A stretch of 5,683 nucleotides of DNA from Gemmatimonadota bacterium (lineage in GTDB: Bacteria > Gemmatimonadota > Gemmatimonadetes > Gemmatimonadales > Gemmatimonadaceae), in assembly GCA_947457715.1 (NCBI GenBank), contig CANGXK010000188.1:1-5683 (forward strand). The letters run 5' to 3'. The translations under genes and the position numbers were made by a program. Positions 1 through 5,683 of the stretch are shown here, piece after piece. The notes beneath the pieces were generated by a model. It was given only the letters and a program-made list of their open reading frames with translations, had not been told where the DNA came from and did no database searches. Within the stretch, counting starts at the first letter, position 1, and each line of letters starts with the position of its first letter.

Positions 1-22
1 CATCAACCTGCACCAACCGGAG

Positions 23-95
<73 letters not shown>

Positions 96-172
96 GATAC
101 TGGCTTCCTGCGTCCCGCCGATCCATACCCCGTTCCGGCGGCACCGTGCCGACGAGGGCATCAGGAACGCGC

Positions 173-201
173 AGTCTAGTGCGGTGTATGTCTGACGTCA
201 A
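173..201 (-). promoter_or_regulatory. Sigma-70-type promoter of the tRNA-Ala gene
   Basis: On the minus strand, TTGACG (196-201, 5/6 to the -35 consensus) is separated by exactly 17 bases from TAGACT (173-178, 4/6 to the -10 consensus). Transcription would start near 166, leaving a leader of about 70 nt before the mature tRNA 5' end at 95. The leader region holds a short inverted repeat, GGCAC/GTGCC (140-150), which may help present the processing site. The hexamers and spacing are seen in the sequence; promoter activity is inferred. Confidence 0.6.
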
Positions 202-220
202 GCAGAGTTCTGCATATTAC
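192..220 (+). promoter_or_regulatory. Candidate promoter of the sigma-factor gene, divergent from the tRNA promoter
   Basis: CTGACG (192-197, 4/6 to TTGACA) lies 17 bases before TATTAC (215-220, 4/6 to TATAAT). A start near 227 would give a leader of about 160 nt. The -35 hexamer overlaps the -35 of the oppositely directed tRNA promoter inside the palindrome TGACGTCA (193-200). This is the best plus-strand -35/-10 pair I found in the 292-bp gap. A weaker alternative is a TATCTT box at 245-250 without a good -35. Confidence 0.4.
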
Positions 221-351
221 ACTGGCGAAAGACTTCCCTCGGCGTATCTTGCGTGGCTACCCCTCTAAATGCTCAGCCGTAGCAGGCTGGGATCCGGTGG
301 GTCGGCGGCGCCGTTCGTTGGCCAGCCGTGTCCATTTCGTCTCCTCCTTCG

Positions 352-369
352 GGGATGCTGTCTCATCCC
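352..369 (+). promoter_or_regulatory. Hairpin in the sigma-gene leader, next to the start codon
   Basis: GGGATG (352-357) and CATCCC (364-369) form a perfect 6-bp stem with a 6-nt loop, ending 18 nt before the ATG at 388. A second small stem, CAGCC/GGCTG (274-289), lies further up the leader. No Shine-Dalgarno sequence is present at normal spacing; AAGG at 370-373 is too far away. The hairpin could influence ribosome loading, but a stem this short can arise by chance in GC-rich DNA. Apart from these stems and the two promoters, I see nothing in 96-387. Confidence 0.25.
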
Positions 370-387
370 AAGGTCTCATAGAACGCC

Positions 388-1275
388 ATGACTGAAGTCA
401 AGCGGAAGCGCCGTCGTGCGGCACCCGCGGGCATCGCGCCCAGTGAACCCGAGCGCGATATCCTCGACCAGTATCTCTACGAAGTCAGCACATATCCGCT
501 CCTGAAAGCGGCCGAAGAGATCGAGCTCGCGAAGAAGATCCGTACCGGTGACCAGGACGCGCTGCAGGAGCTCGTCAAGCGCAACCTCCGCTTCGTCATC
601 TCCGTGGCCAAGAAGTATCAGAACCGCGGTTTGCCCCTCATCGATCTGATCGGTGAAGGCAACGTCGGGCTGCTCACGGCGGCGCGGAAGTTCGATCCCG
701 ATCAGGGCGTCAAGTTCATCTCGTACGCGGTGTGGTGGATTCGGCAGGCGATTCTCTCGTCGCTCGCGCGCCAGGGGCGCACCGTGCGTGTGCCGCTCAA
801 TCGCACCGCCGATCTGTCGCGCATTATCAAGGCCTCGGAAATCCTCCGGCAGAAGCTCCGCCGTGAGCCGTCGCCCGAAGAGCTCGCGCAGGTCACCGGC
901 CTCTCCGTCGACGTCGTGCAGTCGCTCGCCGCGCTCAACACCGGCGACGTGCGTCTCGACGCCCCGATGGATCCCGATGGCGATCGCTCGCTCATCGAGC
1001 GCTTCGTGGCCGACGAAATGCCGGATACGGAGGAAGAGGCGATGAACCGCTTCCTCACTGACGAAATCGAGCAGGCCCTTTCCACGTTGCCCCCGCGCGA
1101 CGCGAAAGTCCTCCGGCTCTACTTCGGCCTCGAAGGCGGCCGGGAGCATACGCTCGAAGAGATCGGCAGCATGCTCGGGGTCACCCGCGAACGCGTGCGC
1201 CAGTTGCGCGACCGGGCCCTCAAGCGTCTCCGCGAAGGCGATGTGGGGCGCGCGCTCTCCAGTTTCGCCGCGTAA
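388..1275 (+). CDS. rpoD: RpoD-type RNA polymerase sigma-70 factor
   Basis: This 295-aa sigma-70 factor binds core RNA polymerase and directs it to -10/-35 promoters. Residues 1-20 are a basic tail (KRKRRR) in place of region 1.1. Region 1.2 is about 23-56. Region 2 is about 58-126, including the core-binding stretch DLIGEGNVGLL and the melting and -10-reading segment KFISYAVWWIRQAI (109-122). Region 3 is about 127-215. Region 4 is about 222-283, and its helix-turn-helix LEEIGSMLGVTRERVRQL keeps the R267, E268 and R271 pattern used for -35 contact. There is no non-conserved insertion between regions 1.2 and 2. This compact form resembles primary sigma factors of the Bacteroidetes, which share FISYAVWWIRQ followed by I-L. 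At the position of E. coli Thr440 there is Leu123. An in-frame TAG at 379-381 excludes longer versions. It could instead be a group 2 paralogue if the genome carries a longer RpoD elsewhere. Confidence 0.93.
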   Translation: MTEVKRKRRRAAPAGIAPSEPERDILDQYLYEVSTYPLLKAAEEIELAKKIRTGDQDALQELVKRNLRFVISVAKKYQNRGLPLIDLIGEGNVGLLTAARKFDPDQGVKFISYAVWWIRQAILSSLARQGRTVRVPLNRTADLSRIIKASEILRQKLRREPSPEELAQVTGLSVDVVQSLAALNTGDVRLDAPMDPDGDRSLIERFVADEMPDTEEEAMNRFLTDEIEQALSTLPPRDAKVLRLYFGLEGGREHTLEEIGSMLGVTRERVRQLRDRALKRLREGDVGRALSSFAA

Positions 1276-1319
1276 ATCGCCGGCCGCAGCGACGTCGGGT
1301 CCGCAGGTGGTGCAGCAAC

Positions 1320-1350
1320 GAGGGGCGTCCGACGCGATCGGGCGCCCCTT
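1320..1350 (+). terminator. Strong hairpin after the sigma gene, probable terminator
   Basis: AGGGGCGTCCGA (1321-1332) pairs with TCGGGCGCCCCT (1338-1349) around the loop CGCGA. This gives a 12-bp stem with one G-U wobble, extendable by a further G-U pair. It starts 45 nt after the sigma stop codon and ends 63 nt before the next gene, so it fits termination of the sigma transcript. No U-tract follows (TTCGGCGTT), so it may be a weak intrinsic terminator, an mRNA 3'-end stabiliser, or assisted by Rho. Confidence 0.6.
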
Positions 1351-1397
1351 CGGCGTTCCCCCGGCGTCGCACGCCTACCTCCGCCGGTTTTTGGCGG

Positions 1398-1405
1398 TAC
1401 ATTTG
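1398..1405 (+). promoter_or_regulatory. TAnnTTTG box just before the MlaF start codon
   Basis: TACATTTG matches all six fixed positions of the Bacteroidetes -7 promoter element TAnnTTTG, and also fits a -10 (TACATT, 4/6). It ends 7 nt before the ATG at 1413. No -35 or -33 TTG element stands at the usual distance upstream. Transcription from it would begin within about 4 nt of the start codon, giving a leaderless or nearly leaderless mRNA, which agrees with the missing Shine-Dalgarno sequence. A small CCGCC/GGCGG stem (1381-1397) lies directly upstream. Confidence 0.4.
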
Positions 1406-1412
1406 TGATCTC

Positions 1413-2222
1413 ATGATCGAGTTCAAGAACGTCCACAAGGCTTTCGGGCCCAAGCAGGTGCTCCGCGGTTTCTCCCTTCAGGTCAACGAAGGCGAGACCA
1501 TGGTGATCATCGGCTATTCCGGAACCGGCAAGTCGGTGGCGATCAAACACATCGTCGGCCTCCTCGAACCCGATGAGGGCGAGGTGTGGGTCGATGGTCT
1601 CCGGGTCGATCAGCTCTCGCGAAAAGACCTGTACGCGCTGCGCGGACGCATCGGCTACGTATTCCAGTTCGCGGCGCTCTTTGACTCCATGACGATCGGC
1701 GAGAACGTCGCCATGGGGCTGCGCAAGCAGGGCGAACTCAGTGAAGCGGAGATCACCACGCGCGTCGACGAAGCGCTCTCGCTCGTCGATCTCCCCGATG
1801 TGAAAAGCCGCATGCCGGCCGAGCTCTCGGGCGGCATGCGCAAGCGCGTCGGCATCGCCCGCGCCATCGCATTGCGCCCCAAGTACATCCTGTACGACGA
1901 ACCCACCACCGGGCTCGATCCGGTCACCTCCGCCACCATCGACGCGCTGATGGTGCGCATGCGTGAGCAGCTGGGCGTGACGGGCATCGTGATCACGCAC
2001 GACATGCGCAGTGCCTACACCGTGGGCACACGCATCGCCATGCTGTACGAAGGGCAGGTGCGGGCCGTGGGCACGGTTGCCGAGATCCAGCACAGCACTG
2101 ACCCGCTCGTGCGCCAGTTCATCGAGGGACGCGCCACGCTCGAAGGGAGCGCCCCGCTCATCGGCGTGGCCAGCGGCGTGGCCGGCGGCATCGCCGCCGG
2201 TCTGGCTGCCAAGGCGAGCTGA
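1413..2222 (+). CDS. mlaF: MlaF-type ABC transporter ATPase (phospholipid/Mce transport)
   Basis: This 269-aa cytoplasmic ATPase would power an MlaFEDB-like complex moving phospholipids between inner and outer membranes, or a related Mce or organic-solvent-resistance transporter. All nucleotide-binding motifs are intact: Walker A GYSGTGKS (34-41), Q-loop Q85, signature LSGGMRKR (138-145), Walker B ILYDEP (159-164), D-loop GLDP (167-170) and the switch histidine H196. The stretch FQFAALFDSMTIGENVA (84-100) is characteristic of the MlaF group. After about residue 245 comes an unusual Gly/Ala tail with glycines at 251, 255, 259 and 263. No permease (mlaE) or Mce-domain (mlaD) gene is adjacent, so the partners must be encoded elsewhere. 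It opens a likely three-gene unit, with the Nudix gene 37 nt downstream. No Shine-Dalgarno sequence is seen. Substrate assignment rests on family resemblance. Confidence 0.88.
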   Translation: MIEFKNVHKAFGPKQVLRGFSLQVNEGETMVIIGYSGTGKSVAIKHIVGLLEPDEGEVWVDGLRVDQLSRKDLYALRGRIGYVFQFAALFDSMTIGENVAMGLRKQGELSEAEITTRVDEALSLVDLPDVKSRMPAELSGGMRKRVGIARAIALRPKYILYDEPTTGLDPVTSATIDALMVRMREQLGVTGIVITHDMRSAYTVGTRIAMLYEGQVRAVGTVAEIQHSTDPLVRQFIEGRATLEGSAPLIGVASGVAGGIAAGLAAKAS

Positions 2223-2259
2223 GTCGTGTCCTCCCGCAGCATCGTCCGGTAGCAGCGCG

Positions 2260-2784
2260 GTGGCGTCGTCGCGGGATCCGCACAAGCGCGCCGGGCGCGC
2301 CACACTCGAGACCTCGGCCGGTGGCGTCGTGTATCGCGTGCAGGACGGCGAGCCCCTGTTCCTGCTCATCCGCGACAGCTACCAGAACTGGGGATTTCCC
2401 AAGGGCCATCTCGAAGCGGACGAGCCGCCCGAGGTGGCCGCCTTGCGTGAGGTCCGCGAGGAAACCGGGCTCGATGACGTCGCCCTCGACGGCACGATCG
2501 ATACGATCGACTGGTTCTTTCGCTTCCGGGGCCGGCTCGTGCACAAGGTCTGCCATTTCTACCTCATGCGCAGCGACGCGTCTGGCACGACCCCGCAGCG
2601 CGCCGAGGGGATCACCGCTTGCCGCTGGGCCATGTTTGACGAAGCCTCGCAACTGGTGTCCTATGCCAATGCGCGCGACGTGCTGATGCGTGCGCATGCG
2701 ATGGTGCGGGGCGAAGACCCCGCGGGCGATCCGGCGCAGGCGCCGAGACCGCGGGCGGGTGTGTCGATCGGCCGCGCCCGCTGA
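2260..2784 (+). CDS. Nudix hydrolase, Ap4A-hydrolase-like
   Basis: This is a soluble hydrolase of nucleoside diphosphates linked to another moiety. With the GTG start it has 174 aa. The Nudix box is complete at residues 49-71 (G49, E55, R63, E64, E67, E68, G70, L71), matching GX5EX7REUXEEXGU, so Mg2+ binding and catalysis should be intact. The preceding SAGGVVYR (19-26) and WGFPKGH (44-50) resemble the MutT/Ap4A pyrophosphatase branch, but the substrate cannot be fixed from sequence. The C-terminal 25 residues are a Pro/Arg/Ala-rich tail outside the fold. The frame stays open far upstream into the ABC gene, but that part reads as a shadow. GTG 2260 is the only conventional start between the mlaF stop and the domain that leaves room for the first strand. 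No Shine-Dalgarno sequence is visible, so translation probably depends on coupling with mlaF. Confidence 0.85.
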   Translation: MASSRDPHKRAGRATLETSAGGVVYRVQDGEPLFLLIRDSYQNWGFPKGHLEADEPPEVAALREVREETGLDDVALDGTIDTIDWFFRFRGRLVHKVCHFYLMRSDASGTTPQRAEGITACRWAMFDEASQLVSYANARDVLMRAHAMVRGEDPAGDPAQAPRPRAGVSIGRAR

Positions 2785-3602
2785 TGGCCGCCGCGCGCAG
2801 CAGCACCGACGGCGCCGCCCCGCTGATTTGCGTCGTGGCGCTGCTCAAGCGTGAGCGCGCGCGATCGCTCGTCCGGGCCGCCTTCCCGCGTCGTCGCGCG
2901 CACGTCCATACGGTGAAGAGTGCGGCGGATGTCGAAGCGTTTCTCATCCGGGAGCTGGTCGATGTCGTGATCATCGACGCCGGTGCCGGTGACGACGCGC
3001 AGCGCCTGATCGCCCGCGCGGAGGATTTTCCGAGTCTCCCGTTTGTGCTGATCACCACGCTGCTGCCGGCTGATGCGCCGATCGTGGCGCGGGCGGCCGG
3101 GGCGGGGGTGACCGACGTGCTGGTGGAGGGCGTGGACGACAGCGTCGCGCGCGAACTCGTGATGCGTCGCACCTTCTCCAGCCGGTTCGAACGCGCGCTC
3201 TCGCAGCCGCCGGCGATGCTGCACCTCGAGACCCCGCTGCAACTCGCCGTCTGGAAGAGCGTCGTGCGCCGTGCCGGCCGGCCGGTGCGTACCGAACAGC
3301 TGGCGAAGGAGCTCCGTGTCTCCCGCGAGCACCTGTCCCGCAGCTTTGCCGTGGGCCAGGCGCCCACCCTCAAGCGCGTGATCGACCTGGTCCGGGTGCT
3401 GGCCGCCGCCGAGCTCTGCAAGAACGCCGGCTTCGACGTGCGCGATGTGGCGCAGGTCCTGGGCTTTGCCAGCTCGTCGCATCTCTCCAGCACCACCCAG
3501 CGCCTCGTCGGCGCCCGGGCCTCCAGCCTGTCCCGACTGCGGGCGGTCGATCTGCTTGGGCGCTTCGGTCAGGCCGCCTTCGGGGATCCGCCGGCCAGCT
3601 AG
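2784..3602 (+). CDS. AraC-family regulator with a degenerate receiver-like N-terminus
   Basis: This 272-aa protein is probably a DNA-binding transcription regulator. Residues 168-252 fit the double helix-turn-helix of AraC/XylS proteins: LAKELRVSREHLSRSF (173-188) as the first unit, the linker helix, then VRDVAQVLGFASSSHLSSTTQRLVGA (219-244) as the second. Residues 13-128 alternate hydrophobic strands and helices like a receiver domain. VDVVIIDAG places D65 where the phospho-accepting aspartate would lie, and T91/T92 follow strand 4. However, the acidic pair expected after strand 1 is replaced by A-L, and the lysine after strand 5 is absent (VLVEG). Normal phosphorylation is therefore unlikely. 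Its ATG shares one base with the Nudix stop (TGATG), so the two are probably co-translated. Targets and signal are unknown; the receiver assignment is weaker than the AraC one. Confidence 0.8.
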   Translation: MAAARSSTDGAAPLICVVALLKRERARSLVRAAFPRRRAHVHTVKSAADVEAFLIRELVDVVIIDAGAGDDAQRLIARAEDFPSLPFVLITTLLPADAPIVARAAGAGVTDVLVEGVDDSVARELVMRRTFSSRFERALSQPPAMLHLETPLQLAVWKSVVRRAGRPVRTEQLAKELRVSREHLSRSFAVGQAPTLKRVIDLVRVLAAAELCKNAGFDVRDVAQVLGFASSSHLSSTTQRLVGARASSLSRLRAVDLLGRFGQAAFGDPPAS

Positions 3603-3625
3603 GGGCATGTGTCACCGGCAAGCGG

Positions 3626-3665
3626 CAACCAGCCATCAGCGACCAGCTATCAGTAACCAGCAACA

Positions 3666-3666
<1 letters not shown>
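3626..3666. repeat. Imperfect 14-nt tandem repeat, about three copies
   Basis: The units are CAACCAGCCATCAG (3626-3639), CGACCAGCTATCAG (3640-3653) and a 13-nt degenerate copy, TAACCAGCAACAG (3654-3666). The shared core is ACCAGC-n-ATCAG. It starts 24 bases after the AraC-type gene. Its function is unknown, and there is no spacer structure of the CRISPR kind. Confidence 0.7.
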
Positions 3667-3876
<210 letters not shown>

Positions 3877-3906
3877 CCGAGCCGAGCCGAGCCGAGCCGA
3901 GCCGAG
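3877..3906. repeat. Pentanucleotide array (CCGAG)6
   Basis: Six perfect CCGAG units directly follow the CCGTTG array. The array ends about 25 bp before the candidate -35 region of the atpA promoter. A gain or loss of a 5-bp unit would rotate anything bound upstream by roughly half a helical turn relative to the promoter, so an effect on expression is conceivable but unproven. Confidence 0.95.
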
Positions 3907-3931
3907 CTCCCCAACCCGCCCCGCACAGCCG

Positions 3932-3960
3932 GGTTGCACCGACTCACCCCTTGTGATAAT
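3932..3960 (+). promoter_or_regulatory. Candidate atpA promoter with extended -10
   Basis: TGTGATAAT (3952-3960) is an extended -10, with TG one base before GATAAT (5/6). The upstream partner is weak: GGTTGC (3932-3937) gives a 17-bp spacer, and TTGCAC (3934-3939) gives 15 bp. Overlapping it, TAATTTTC (3957-3964) fits five of six fixed positions of the FCB-type TAnnTTTG box, with TTG 20 bases upstream. A start near 3967 gives a leader of about 45 nt. This is the most AT-rich spot in the gap. A further TTTATTAAA stretch lies at 3992-4000. No clear Shine-Dalgarno sequence precedes the ATG at 4012. Confidence 0.5.
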
Positions 3961-3969
3961 TTTCACAAG
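3950..3969. promoter_or_regulatory. Operator-like inverted repeat over the atpA -10 (Rex-like, or CRP-like)
   Basis: CTTGTGA-N6-TCACAAG is a perfect 7+7 inverted repeat. It matches 13 of 14 fixed positions of the Rex operator TTGTGAAnnnnTTCACAA, the single mismatch being T3957. Rex is a repressor released by NADH. The core TGTGA-N6-TCACA also fits the CRP/FNR-family site. The outer C-T...A-G flanks favour Rex over CRP, whose sites usually continue as AAA/TTT. It covers the candidate -10, the expected geometry for a repressor. The repeat is observed; the regulator is inferred. Confidence 0.6.
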
Positions 3970-4011
3970 CTGTCCCTGCATCGTTACCACGTTTATTAAA
4001 GCCCCTGCCTC

Positions 4012-5577
<1,566 letters not shown>

Positions 5578-5578
5578 G

Positions 5579-5683
5579 ATGGCCAAAGGCCGCGAACTCA
5601 AGGGGCGCATCAAGTCCGTCGAGAACACGCGCAAGATCACGCGCACGATGGAAATGGTCGCTACCTCCAAGATGAAGCGCGCG
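5579..5683 (+). CDS. atpG: F1Fo ATP synthase subunit gamma (5' part, cut by the window)
   Basis: The first 35 codons of the gamma subunit run to the last base of the window. Gamma is the central rotor shaft that couples the proton-driven c-ring to conformational change in alpha3-beta3. The visible residues [32 protein letters not shown] are the hallmark N-terminal helix, including the very conserved KIT-x-x-MEMVA-x-SKM pattern. The ATG is one base after the atpA stop (TAA-G-ATG). The purine run AAGAG about 10 nt upstream, inside atpA, is the nearest thing to a ribosome binding site. Confidence 0.96.
   Translation, partial: MAKGRELKGRIKSVENTRKITRTMEMVATSKMKRA

Noticed and set aside
376..1149. 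Minus-strand open frame of 257 codons opposite the sigma gene
   Set aside because: It is the antisense shadow of conserved sigma-70 regions and resembles no family.
2011..2259. Long N-terminal extension of the Nudix protein inside mlaF
   Set aside because: The extension overlaps well-conserved MlaF sequence, is Arg/Ser/Pro-rich and unrelated to the Nudix fold; the GTG at 2260 gives a normal-sized protein.
2260..3602. NrtR-type Nudix regulator of NAD metabolism
   Set aside because: NrtR is a single protein with a Nudix-like domain fused to a winged helix; here the Nudix enzyme has a complete catalytic box and the DNA-binding part is a separate AraC-type protein.
2661..3608. Minus-strand open frames opposite the Nudix and AraC-type genes
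   Set aside because: They are composed of Arg/Ala/Gly/Ser runs and mirror the codon bias of the plus-strand genes, which carry clear domains.

Overview
The window is high-GC bacterial chromosome with ordinary housekeeping content. The host is most likely a member of the FCB superphylum, with Gemmatimonadota as my best guess. Three things support this. The sigma factor is short, lacks region 1.1, and has a core resembling the primary sigma factor of Bacteroidetes. Shine-Dalgarno sequences are almost absent. One start codon sits just behind a box matching the Bacteroidetes -7 element. The placement is inferred from sequence character, not from any database search.

Layout. Positions 23-95 (minus strand) hold a tRNA-Ala(GGC). 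It is divergent from an RpoD-type sigma factor gene (388-1275, plus), and the 292-bp gap between them carries two back-to-back promoter candidates whose -35 hexamers share a TGACGTCA palindrome. A strong GC-rich hairpin closes the sigma gene. A three-gene plus-strand unit follows: an MlaF-type ABC ATPase (1413-2222), a Nudix hydrolase (2260-2784, GTG start) and a regulator with a degenerate receiver-like N-terminus and an AraC-type DNA-binding C-terminus (2784-3602). The last two overlap as TGATG and are probably translationally coupled.

The 409-bp gap 3603-4011 is the most unusual part. It contains a degenerate 14-nt tandem repeat, a nested inverted repeat built from ACACGGAT words, an array of a hexanucleotide (CCGTTG) abutting an array of a pentanucleotide (CCGAG), and then an AT-rich core promoter overlapped by a perfect 7+7 inverted repeat. 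That inverted repeat closely fits the operator of the NADH-responsive repressor Rex, and also fits the CRP half-site arrangement. It precedes atpA (4012-5577), which is followed after one base by the start of atpG (5579 to the window edge).

How the parts relate. The window joins basic transcription (sigma factor), translation (tRNA-Ala), probable outer-membrane lipid transport (MlaF), nucleotide clean-up (Nudix) and ATP synthesis (F1 alpha and gamma). The atp genes begin directly at atpA, so the F1Fo operon is split in this genome. No phage, insertion sequence, CRISPR array or defence system is visible. The best leads for new biology are regulatory: the putative redox operator and simple-sequence arrays in front of atpA, the shared divergent promoter region, and the probable near-leaderless start of the MlaF gene.
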